Shown here: positions 16,287-24,300 of the stretch, piece after piece
Layout: each line of letters begins with the position of its first letter
Numbering within the stretch: the stretch's first letter is position 1
Assembly (NCBI GenBank): GCA_021205305.1
Contig: JAJPXU010000091.1
Location: forward strand, 1 to 34,466
Direction of reading: 5' to 3'
From: Lachnospiraceae bacterium
Lineage (GTDB): Bacteria; Bacillota; Clostridia; Lachnospirales; Lachnospiraceae
Length of the DNA: 34,466 nt
Notes under the pieces: model-generated
What the model saw: the letters and a program-made list of their open reading frames with translations, nothing else
The model's database searches: none
Told to the model about the DNA's origin: nothing
Program-made: the position numbers and the translations under genes

Positions 16287-16589
16287 ATGGCAGACAAAAT
16301 TGAGGTGAATATAGGGACGCTTTCCTCAGACATCCAGGATTTAAACTCCTGGGCGCAAAAGGCGAGAGAGGATCTGGCCGGCCTGGAGGAGGCGATTGAA
16401 AGCCTGAATGCCAGCTGGGAAGGAAGTGCGCATGATGCTTTCATGGCGCAATACAGTCAGGATCAGGCCACTATGACGGAAGCATTGAATACGCTGGATA
16501 AATTTCTGGATTCCGCTATAAACGCCAGGGATGAGTATGCGAAATGCGAACAGTCCGTGGAAGAATTGGTGAATGCAATTCAGGTATAA
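16287..16589 (+). CDS. WXG100-family protein (EsxA-like)
   Basis: Exactly 100 residues, predicted as two helices with WEG at 44-46 in the turn and a C-terminal YxxxE (Y84-E88), the type VII export signal of this family. AGGAAGGA precedes the ATG at 16287. First of five consecutive WXG100-type genes upstream of the EssC gene; the 170 bases before it are the largest gap so far in the operon. Confidence 0.92.
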   Translation: MADKIEVNIGTLSSDIQDLNSWAQKAREDLAGLEEAIESLNASWEGSAHDAFMAQYSQDQATMTEALNTLDKFLDSAINARDEYAKCEQSVEELVNAIQV

Positions 16590-16605
16590 AGAAAGGAGTG
16601 ATGGC

Positions 16606-16926
16606 ATGGTGAGCGTGGATTCCCATGTAATGGTTACTACCGAAGAACTGCGGAGCAGGTCGGAGACTGCGCGGGAAAAGATTCAGACGATGACGTCGGA
16701 TCTGGAGGAGATCACGTCTCTGGTGCAGAATACAAAGAATTACTGGGTAGGGGAAGCAGGTGATCTGGCACGGTCTGCATATGAAAAGCAGGACGAGGCA
16801 TTCCAGGAGATTCTGACTTTTCTGGAGAGTAACAGAGTCAATCTTTTGCAGATGGCCGGTATCTATGAAGAAGAGGAAAGTTGCAATGAGGAGACAGCGG
16901 CAGCGCTGAGAACAGATTTGCTCTAG
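16606..16926 (+). CDS. WXG100-family protein
   Basis: 106 residues, mainly helical, with WVG at 47-49. The ATG at 16606 is chosen because AAGGAG lies nine bases upstream and the earlier ATG at 16601 is in a frame that stops after three codons. The tail has GIYEEEE, which offers a YxxxE. It probably forms a heterodimer with one of its neighbours. Confidence 0.85.
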   Translation: MVSVDSHVMVTTEELRSRSETAREKIQTMTSDLEEITSLVQNTKNYWVGEAGDLARSAYEKQDEAFQEILTFLESNRVNLLQMAGIYEEEESCNEETAAALRTDLL

Positions 16927-16945
16927 AAAGAAAGCGGGTGATAAG

Positions 16946-17260
16946 ATGAGTACAGCAAGCACGATACAGATCAATTTTAACAATGCGAAAAAGCAGGCGT
17001 CGGAGCTGGAAACAATCGCCGGGGAACTGAAGCAGCTTGCGAACAACGATCTGGAAGATACGTTAAACTCGGTTGCCCAGTATTGGGAGAGCGACAATGC
17101 AACCGCTTATATCAAAAAAGGAAACACGGTACAGCAGGATATTCTGGATATCAGCACACAGCTGACTAAAACAGCCACCAGTATCCGTAAAATCGCGAAG
17201 ATTACTTATGATGCTGAGATGGCGGCGTTGAATCTTGCCCTGCAGCGCAGGAATTCATAA
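16946..17260 (+). CDS. WXG100-like protein with WES in place of WxG
   Basis: 104 residues with the length and helical pattern of the family, but the turn reads W47-E-S49, so the glycine is missing. The C-terminal part has YDAEM where YxxxD/E would be expected. A variant subunit of this kind may pair with a canonical WXG100 partner that carries the export signal (inference). The GGGTGA ribosome binding site is weaker than those of its neighbours. Confidence 0.8.
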   Translation: MSTASTIQINFNNAKKQASELETIAGELKQLANNDLEDTLNSVAQYWESDNATAYIKKGNTVQQDILDISTQLTKTATSIRKIAKITYDAEMAALNLALQRRNS

Positions 17261-17298
17261 AAGCAGGATTAAATCATTGATCAAAGGAGGAAACAAAA

Positions 17299-17598
17299 AT
17301 GGCAGAATTTCAGGTAACAGCGACAACCCTAAAGGAAAAGGCGGAGGAACTGAAGTCGTTGAATACCGACTTTGCGTCGAAGGTAGATGATCTTGTATCT
17401 ACCCAGCAGACCCTCAGCGGTATGTGGGAGGGCGAATCGAGGGATGCATTCGACAGCGCGTTTAACACAGACCGCAACAAGTGGGATTTGTTTAAGTCGA
17501 CAGTAGATGAATACTATTCCAGACTTTTGACGATTATCGCGCGCTATGAACAGGCGGAGTCGAAGAATGTCGGGATTGCCACTACGAGAAATTCATAA
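17299..17598 (+). CDS. WXG100-family protein
   Basis: 99 residues with WEG at 43-45 and a C-terminal YxxxE (Y83-E87, YEQAE). A strong AAAGGAGG precedes the ATG, which suggests high expression. Both marks of an exported EsxA-type protein are present. Confidence 0.92.
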   Translation: MAEFQVTATTLKEKAEELKSLNTDFASKVDDLVSTQQTLSGMWEGESRDAFDSAFNTDRNKWDLFKSTVDEYYSRLLTIIARYEQAESKNVGIATTRNS

Positions 17599-17622
17599 GG
17601 AGAGGACAGGAGGGAAATTGTC

Positions 17623-17940
17623 ATGACAGGTACACTGAAAGTGGATACAGCTACATTAAGGAATGTTTCATCTACATTCAGCAGTTTGAATACGGAGGTA
17701 AGCAACCTCACTTCACAGATGCTGACGCTGATTTCAGGCATCAATGGTGCAGTATGGTCCGGGGAGGCAGCGAGCTCTTATCAGAGTAAATTTGCCGCTC
17801 TTGATTCCGACATGACCAGAATCAAAAACATGATCCAGGAGCATGTGGACGACCTGGTTTCCATGGCGGACGAGTTTGATGCAGCAGAGGAGGCAGCGCA
17901 GACGGAAGCTTCCGCGCTCAAGAATGACCTTCTTGGATGA
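17623..17940 (+). CDS. WXG100-family protein
   Basis: 105 residues with WSG at 45-47 and a helical, acidic tail (EFDAAEEAA) in which the usual Tyr is Phe. It is the last of the five WXG100 genes. The intergenic hairpins that follow separate this block from the EssC gene. Confidence 0.88.
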   Translation: MTGTLKVDTATLRNVSSTFSSLNTEVSNLTSQMLTLISGINGAVWSGEAASSYQSKFAALDSDMTRIKNMIQEHVDDLVSMADEFDAAEEAAQTEASALKNDLLG

Positions 17941-17949
17941 TTCACGATT

Positions 17950-18017
17950 CACCTGACATACGAAAGCGTTGCGGCAGGTGACATGGAAACGGCTCCCCGC
18001 TGTCTGCGTGGGAGCCG
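17950..18017 (+). promoter_or_regulatory. Tandem intergenic hairpins between WXG100 block and EssC gene
   Basis: Two dyads lie in the 111-base gap. The first is CACCTG...CAGGTG (17950-17980). The second is a perfect 8-base stem CGGCTCCC / GGGAGCCG (17990-18017) with a 12-base loop. No T run follows, so this is not a standard terminator. It could protect the 3' end of a processed WXG100 transcript or dampen reading into the EssC gene (inference). Confidence 0.6.
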
Positions 18018-18051
18018 GGGATGTGAAAAAAAAGATCAGGGAGAGACAGTC

Positions 18052-21000
18052 ATGGGATATGTGTTGACGATATACAGTGAAACCGTTTATCAGGAATATA
18101 TTTTGCCGGCAATCAATAACGCAGATTATACGATTATACTTCCGGGAAAACTGTTCTCTCTTAAGGAGGACAGACCGATTCATCTGGAAGTGTTTGAAAA
18201 TCAGTGGAGATTCGTTGCCGGAAAAGGCTATCGGGTTCAGAAGGATGGCAGAGATTTTCTGAAGAAAAATCTCCAGGAACAGGATATGATTACGCTGACT
18301 CTTCTTGCGGATACTGTATCCACTACGTTTGGAGTTTTGATCCGCAAACGGGAGAATGCCCTCCTTATCTTAAAAAAATATTTGCTCCCGGTGGAAGGAC
18401 GAATTGGGATCGGGAAAAATCCACAGAACTCCATCTGTTATGATGCGCTGAACCGGGTATCAGGGAATCACGCCGTGTTGGAGATTGGAAAGAGTGGATG
18501 TATCTTGCGTGATCTGAGTAAAAACGGCGTTTATGTGAACCACGCGCGGATTTCTGATTATTACCGTTTGCGCTACGGCGATACGATCAATATTGTAGGG
18601 CTGAAAATGGTATTTCTCGGAAGCTTTCTTGCTATAGATACGCAGATGCCGGATCTAAAAATAGCGAAAGACTTGCTGTATCCGCTGCGGAGTGATGAGA
18701 TTGCAGACGCCCTGCTGGTGAACGCGCCAGAGCAGCAAGAAGAGATGGAACGAAAATATTTCAACCGGATACCAAGAACCCTGGAGCAATTCGATACGGA
18801 ACCGTTTGCGATTGAGCCACCTCCCGGAAAAGAGCATAGTCGGAAAAATCCGTGGTATCTGACGATAGGTCCTTCGCTTACGATGGCGATTCCGATGTCT
18901 CTCGGCTGTGTCATGTCTATTATCGGGAGTGGAAATAATTCTTCTGTATTTATGTATACGGGACTTGTTACGGCGTTTGGTTCAGCAATCATCGGAGCAA
19001 GCTGGGGCGCGGCTCGGTTAAAGTATGACAAAAAAAGAAGACGTGAGGATGAAGAACATCGCCTGACCTCTTACCAGGAATATCTGGACGAATCCGAGAA
19101 GAAGATAAGGGAACGGTACGAAGAAGACGAGAGAATTCTGAGAAACCGGTACGTGTCGGCAGATTACCTGTGTGCACAGGGAGGATCTTTTGCGGAATTG
19201 TGGAGCCGGAATACGTCGCATCCGGATTTTCTGTATCACAGGCTGGGTATCGGTTCCCTGCCATTCCCATCCGATATCGCGGTGCCGCAGGAACGCTTTA
19301 TGCTCTATAAGGATGATCTGGTGGAACGGCCGCGGCAGATAAAAGAGAAGTACAAAAAGATGCGTGAGGTGCCAGTGGGGATAGATCTGTGGGCGCATTC
19401 GCTGATCGGAATCGTTGGCGGACAGAAAAAGCTGGGCGCCTATGAGGTACTAAAAAGCCTGCTCGTGCAGATAGCGGCGAATAACTGTTACACGGATGTG
19501 AAGATCGCCCTGACTTACGATGAGCAGAACCTGGAAGAGCGACAGTCTTTTGAAATGTTTCGCTGGCTCCCCCATATGTGGTCTCAGGATCGAAAGACAC
19601 GGTATATGGCCGGGAATCCGGTAGAAATTGCGGATGTTTACTATGCGTTGACACAGATCTTAAGGCAGCGCTCAGAAAACGATCCGGCGAGGGTCACAGG
19701 CATTCCCAAACCGGTTTATGTGCTGGTAGTTGGCCATCTGGAAAGCTTGAACAATGAACTGGTATCGCGGTATATTTTTCAGCCGCAGCCCTCTTACGGC
19801 CTGATTACGATTCTGCTGGCAGAGGATTATGAGGATCTTCCGAATGAGTGTGAATATATCATTAGTAACCGCAATGTGCCGGGCAGCTTTGTTGGCGCTT
19901 ATTCGGTAAGAGGGGAAAAAGAGGAGCGCAGGGATATTGTTTTTGATAAGGTGTCGAATCAATCTGTGGAATCTTTCGCGAGAAGCCTCTCCGGTTATGA
20001 GGTAGAGGAACTGGAGACGGGAGGAGATATTCCTTCGTCTATCACCTTTTTCGAAATGATGGGGATCAGTAATCTTGGTGAACTGGATGTGCTGAACCGC
20101 TGGAAGAAAAACCGGACATATGATTCCATGCGTGCGTTGCTGGGGCAGAAGGCGGGCGGCTTACCTTGTTATCTGGATGTGCATGAGAAATATCACGGGC
20201 CGCATGGCCTGGTGGCAGGTACGACTGGTTCTGGTAAGAGTGAGACGCTTCAGACCTATATGCTGTCACTGGCGATTAATTTCAGCCCGGATGACATAGG
20301 GTTCTTTATCATTGATTATAAGGGCGGAGGGATGGCAAACCTGTTTAACGGTCTTCCACATCTTATGGGGCAGATTTCGAATCTTTCCGGAAACCAGGTT
20401 CACCGCGCCATGGTTTCCATCAAGAGTGAAAACCGGAGACGTCAGAAGGTTTTCAATGAAAGTGGTGTAAACAATATTAATTCTTATACAAAACTGTATA
20501 AGAATAATGAAGTCCGGGAACCGGTACCGCATCTTTTTATTATCATTGATGAGTTTGCGGAATTGAAAAGAGAGGAACCGGACTTCATGAGGGAGCTGAT
20601 CAGTGTGGCGCAGGTAGGACGGAGCCTTGGCGTTCATCTGATCCTGGCGACGCAAAAGCCGAGCGGCACGGTGGATGACAATATATGGAGCAATTCGAAG
20701 TTCCGTCTTTGTCTGCGCGTGCAGGATCGGCAGGACAGTAGCGATATGCTGCATAAGCCAGACGCTGCTTATATCACGCAGGCCGGACGCGGTTATTTGC
20801 AGGTTGGAAATGATGAGCTTTATGAACTGTTTCAATCAGGGTTTTCCGGAGCCGCATACGATGAATCCGGATCGGAAGGAAAAACGGAAACAGTGAAAAT
20901 GTATACCATGCATGGGCATACCGCTATTGTCGGGAACCGTTTGAAGATGTACCGTCAGGAAAAGGCGCGGGAAGAGTGGCTGAGGAAGCTGGTTGAAGCT

Positions 21001-23094
21001 GCGGAAGAGGTTTTTCAGAAAAATTCTTCGAAAGAGGAATTCACGATGAATCATCTGGCTGCGCCTGAATTTAATACTGGCCTGCTACAGCGCTGCGCGG
21101 AGAACCTGGGAGATATCCTTGAGGGTAGAGGAATTGACTGCCCCGCGAGCGGTTCGAACAGACAGCGTATGGAGAACCTGATGCTTTTGTGTGCGGAAGC
21201 GGTCGGGCAGACGATGGATGGAAAGGTTCAATATGTAATGACAGAATCTGTCAAACGTGGGCTAAAGCTTCCTGAGACAAAGGAGAAAACGCAGCTGGAC
21301 GCAGTGGTCGCCTATCTGGCGGAGGTTGCGGCGCAGAATGGATTTAACCGACAGTTCCAGCTTTGGCTTCCGGTATTGCCGGAAACACTGTACCTGGAGG
21401 AATTGGCCGGATATAAAGAGACGGGTTTCCGGAATGGAAAATGGCTAAAACCGCAGCAGTGGGAAATGAGGGCGGTTATAGGTCTTATGGATGACCCGGA
21501 GAATCAGGCGCAGACGCCGCTGGAACTGGATTTTGGCCAGAACGGACACCATCTTCTGTTTGGTTCGATTGGCACCGGTCGCAGTACGTTTTTGCAGACG
21601 CTTGCCTATTCTCTGATTCACCGGTATTCGCCAGAGTATGTGAACCTTTACTGCATGGATTTTAGCAGCAATTCGCTTCGTGCGTTTGAAAAATCTGTTC
21701 ATGTGGGAGGCGTGATGTATGAAAATGACCTTGAGGCGGTATCGCGCTGCTTCTATATGCTTGAAGGTATGCTCAAAGAGCGCAGGGCACTGCTGAAAGG
21801 CGGTAATTATGAACAGTATGTGCAGACAAACGGTGTGAAACTGCCGGCTGTTTTCCTTTTGCTGGATAACTACGCGAACTTCCGTGATAAGACCGGAAAT
21901 ATATATGAGGAGCTGCTGATTCGCCTGTCGAGAGACGCGGCTGCCTGCGGCATTTATCTGGTGATATCAGCCTCCGGGTTTGGAATGACAGAACTCTCAA
22001 ATAATATCGGGAAAAATATCAAGACGGTGATTACCCTGGAACTGGGAGATAAATTCCATTACACGGATCTGCTGCACACTACTCGAATCCCGGTTCTCCC
22101 GGAAGCGGGAGTGAAAGGTCGCGGACTTGTGCGTAGAGGGGAACAGGTACTGGAGTACCAGACGGCTCTTTCTCTGGAGGCGGAAGATGATTATTCCAGG
22201 ATTGACCGGATCGCGGAAGAATGTGAGAAACTGAATCGTGCATGGAAAGGAAAGAAGGCGAAGCCGGTTCCGTGCATTCCGGAGCAGCCGGTGATTGAGG
22301 ATCTGTATGCGCTTGAAGAGGTACAGGAATTGCTCGCTGACAGTTATTCTCTGCCTATTGGCTATAACGTGGAGAATGCGGAGCCTTACTGTATTGATCT
22401 GAGAAACACATTTTCTTATCTGGTTTCCGGAAAGGCAAAATCCGGTAAGAAAAATCTGCTGAAAGTTGTTCTTGCGATGGCAGCCAGAAAACAGATTGAG
22501 ACGATTATCATTGACTATTCAGGGAAACTTCGTAGCGCAGCGGAACAGTATCAGGCCGTCTATCTGAACACGGACAGGAAGGTTTACGATACATTTGTCG
22601 GTATGCAGCCAATGATTATAGAGAAAAATCAGAAGAAAAAGGAGCTTGAAAGCGCAGGAGCATCTGAAAAGACTGTATACGGTGAAATGTGCCGACTCGG
22701 CCGTGTAGTGATTCTGATTGAGAATCTGGCGGACTTTGTCATCCATGTGTCCCGTCCGGAAAAAGACGTGCCGGAGATGGCGGGATTCTTTGCGAATATT
22801 ACGGAAAAAGGCGCTGGTCTTGGTATGTATTTCTTCTGTGCGTATAATCCGGTAGAAGTCAAAAAAGCGGCGGGAAATGTGATTTATAATAACCTGACAG
22901 CTAAAAAGGAAGGAATGCATTTTGGCGGCAATATATCGGGACAGACTATCCTGAATTTCACTTACATACCGTTTAAGGAACAGGGCAGAGCATTAAAGCC
23001 AGGGATCGCAATGCTGCCTCTGGTGGAAGGAGAAGCTCCTGTGAAGCGCGTTGTTGTGCCACAGATGGAAAGACGGGGGGAAGACGAAGGATGA
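18052..23094 (+). CDS. essC: EssC-type T7SS motor ATPase
   Basis: 1680 residues from the ATG at 18052 (GGGAGAG upstream). The order is that of type VIIb EssC: an N-terminal FHA pair (second FHA about 100-190, GIGKN and VSGNHA, the usual Arg positions changed), two transmembrane helices (about 270-290 and 298-318), then three FtsK/SpoIIIE-type ATPase domains. Domain 1 is complete, with Walker A GTTGSGKS (723-730, Lys729) and Walker B FIIIDE (Asp833, Glu834). Domain 2 has GSIGTGRS with Arg1177 for Lys and LLLDN. Domain 3 has GKAKSGKK (1460-1467) and VILIEN. It should recognise WXG100 substrates and drive export. Length and order match known EssC proteins (about 1,480-1,500 residues), slightly longer. 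Confidence 0.95.
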   Translation: MGYVLTIYSETVYQEYILPAINNADYTIILPGKLFSLKEDRPIHLEVFENQWRFVAGKGYRVQKDGRDFLKKNLQEQDMITLTLLADTVSTTFGVLIRKRENALLILKKYLLPVEGRIGIGKNPQNSICYDALNRVSGNHAVLEIGKSGCILRDLSKNGVYVNHARISDYYRLRYGDTINIVGLKMVFLGSFLAIDTQMPDLKIAKDLLYPLRSDEIADALLVNAPEQQEEMERKYFNRIPRTLEQFDTEPFAIEPPPGKEHSRKNPWYLTIGPSLTMAIPMSLGCVMSIIGSGNNSSVFMYTGLVTAFGSAIIGASWGAARLKYDKKRRREDEEHRLTSYQEYLDESEKKIRERYEEDERILRNRYVSADYLCAQGGSFAELWSRNTSHPDFLYHRLGIGSLPFPSDIAVPQERFMLYKDDLVERPRQIKEKYKKMREVPVGIDLWAHSLIGIVGGQKKLGAYEVLKSLLVQIAANNCYTDVKIALTYDEQNLEERQSFEMFRWLPHMWSQDRKTRYMAGNPVEIADVYYALTQILRQRSENDPARVTGIPKPVYVLVVGHLESLNNELVSRYIFQPQPSYGLITILLAEDYEDLPNECEYIISNRNVPGSFVGAYSVRGEKEERRDIVFDKVSNQSVESFARSLSGYEVEELETGGDIPSSITFFEMMGISNLGELDVLNRWKKNRTYDSMRALLGQKAGGLPCYLDVHEKYHGPHGLVAGTTGSGKSETLQTYMLSLAINFSPDDIGFFIIDYKGGGMANLFNGLPHLMGQISNLSGNQVHRAMVSIKSENRRRQKVFNESGVNNINSYTKLYKNNEVREPVPHLFIIIDEFAELKREEPDFMRELISVAQVGRSLGVHLILATQKPSGTVDDNIWSNSKFRLCLRVQDRQDSSDMLHKPDAAYITQAGRGYLQVGNDELYELFQSGFSGAAYDESGSEGKTETVKMYTMHGHTAIVGNRLKMYRQEKAREEWLRKLVEAAEEVFQKNSSKEEFTMNHLAAPEFNTGLLQRCAENLGDILEGRGIDCPASGSNRQRMENLMLLCAEAVGQTMDGKVQYVMTESVKRGLKLPETKEKTQLDAVVAYLAEVAAQNGFNRQFQLWLPVLPETLYLEELAGYKETGFRNGKWLKPQQWEMRAVIGLMDDPENQAQTPLELDFGQNGHHLLFGSIGTGRSTFLQTLAYSLIHRYSPEYVNLYCMDFSSNSLRAFEKSVHVGGVMYENDLEAVSRCFYMLEGMLKERRALLKGGNYEQYVQTNGVKLPAVFLLLDNYANFRDKTGNIYEELLIRLSRDAAACGIYLVISASGFGMTELSNNIGKNIKTVITLELGDKFHYTDLLHTTRIPVLPEAGVKGRGLVRRGEQVLEYQTALSLEAEDDYSRIDRIAEECEKLNRAWKGKKAKPVPCIPEQPVIEDLYALEEVQELLADSYSLPIGYNVENAEPYCIDLRNTFSYLVSGKAKSGKKNLLKVVLAMAARKQIETIIIDYSGKLRSAAEQYQAVYLNTDRKVYDTFVGMQPMIIEKNQKKKELESAGASEKTVYGEMCRLGRVVILIENLADFVIHVSRPEKDVPEMAGFFANITEKGAGLGMYFFCAYNPVEVKKAAGNVIYNNLTAKKEGMHFGGNISGQTILNFTYIPFKEQGRALKPGIAMLPLVEGEAPVKRVVVPQMERRGEDEG

Positions 23095-23339
23095 TTATGG
23101 TGGATGTGTATGTTCCGTCCTATGATAAGACCTACGACATGGGACTGGATGAGAATCTGACAATTTCGCTTCTTCTGGAAGAAATCTCGAACGTAATCTG
23201 CCAGAAAGAAATGGCGAAGATAAAAGGTATGCCAGATGAACTATGCCTGTGCAGTTTTGCGAAGGAGGAGATATTTTCACCAGAGCGCTGCCTGAGGGAT
23301 TATGGGATCACCAACGGCTGTAGGCTGCTGCTGGTGTGA
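23091..23339 (+). CDS. YukD/EsaB-like ubiquitin-fold protein
   Basis: 82 residues starting VDVYVPSYDKTYDMGLDENL and ending RCLRDYGITNGCRLLLV, the ubiquitin-like pattern of YukD/EsaB, a small cytosolic partner in type VIIb loci. The ATG at 23091 overlaps the EssC stop (ATGA); an alternative ATG at 23097 has better spacing to GAAGG. Its place directly after EssC supports the call. Confidence 0.85.
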   Translation: MIMVDVYVPSYDKTYDMGLDENLTISLLLEEISNVICQKEMAKIKGMPDELCLCSFAKEEIFSPERCLRDYGITNGCRLLLV

Positions 23340-23378
23340 TAGCAGAGGAAACCCCTATAGGGAGGAGAGAGTGACGGT

Positions 23379-24281
23379 ATGAGAAAAAAAATCTGTAGGA
23401 ATCTGTGCGTGGTGTGTCTGGCGGCAGGGGTCGCCATTGGATTGTGTCAGCAAGGGTGGAATGTCCGGGCAGTGGAGAACGGTCTGGAGCAGGCGGATGA
23501 AAGTGAGAAAGTGGAGGAAATCACTATGACGGAAGAGCAGAAGGAGTTATTGAAAAAAATATCGGCGGATGACGAGCGGGTGGAGAGCGGGAACCTCTTT
23601 GACTGGCAGATCGAAGTATTGCGGCAGTATGAATACGCGATGGAGTACTTGCGGGGGAAATATCCTTCCCACACATTTGAAATCTATGACTGTACGCAGA
23701 AAAGTAAATTAAATTCTTACACGACCTTCTGGTTTAATGCGGATGGAGAGGAGGAGTCTTACGAACTTTACCTGTGGACAGAAGGAGAGGATGCAGAAGA
23801 AGAAACGGAAAAGGAGACGGAGACTGTGGTGTATTTGTCCGGGCAGGAGGACAACTTTGATTACCTCTGCAAGGATAATTTTTACTGTAGTCTGATCTGC
23901 GACAGTTATGCGGGTGCACTTCTGGAACTGGTGCGGGAGGAAGTGCCGGAGTGCGTTGGCGTTCTGACTGTCATGACGTCAGTGAACGGGGAAGACTGCG
24001 ATGAGTCGCTGGATATCAGTGACATCCTTGCCGGAAAATATGAGATTACCAACAGCACGAGAATTTTTCTTGACGGCAGCAATAGCGCGGATGCTTCAGA
24101 ACTGTTCGAACAGGTGAAAAGCCTGATCGGGGAAAAGCGAATTTATGGGTCTTATCTGGTAGTAGTATTGACAGAGGTTCCAGAAAGCTGCGCGACCGGG
24201 GAACAGATGTGGGACTATGTGAAGGAAAACGGGTCGTCCTCGTACCTCTTAAGACAGAGTTTCCAACAGTTTAATTCGTGA
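23379..24281 (+). CDS. Secreted or membrane-tethered protein of unknown function
   Basis: 300 residues with an N-terminal signal peptide or anchor (about 5-30, Lys/Arg then CVVCLAAGVAIGL). The mature part is very acidic with an E-rich loop (about 137-147) and no motif I recognise. GGGAGGAGAGAG precedes the ATG. It lies between the YukD-like gene and the lipase-like effector gene, with short spacings of 39 and 19 bases, so a role in effector export or protection outside the membrane is possible. The family is not recognised. Confidence 0.75.
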   Translation: MRKKICRNLCVVCLAAGVAIGLCQQGWNVRAVENGLEQADESEKVEEITMTEEQKELLKKISADDERVESGNLFDWQIEVLRQYEYAMEYLRGKYPSHTFEIYDCTQKSKLNSYTTFWFNADGEEESYELYLWTEGEDAEEETEKETETVVYLSGQEDNFDYLCKDNFYCSLICDSYAGALLELVREEVPECVGVLTVMTSVNGEDCDESLDISDILAGKYEITNSTRIFLDGSNSADASELFEQVKSLIGEKRIYGSYLVVVLTEVPESCATGEQMWDYVKENGSSSYLLRQSFQQFNS

Positions 24282-24300
24282 CCGGAAGGAGGCGGGGAAA

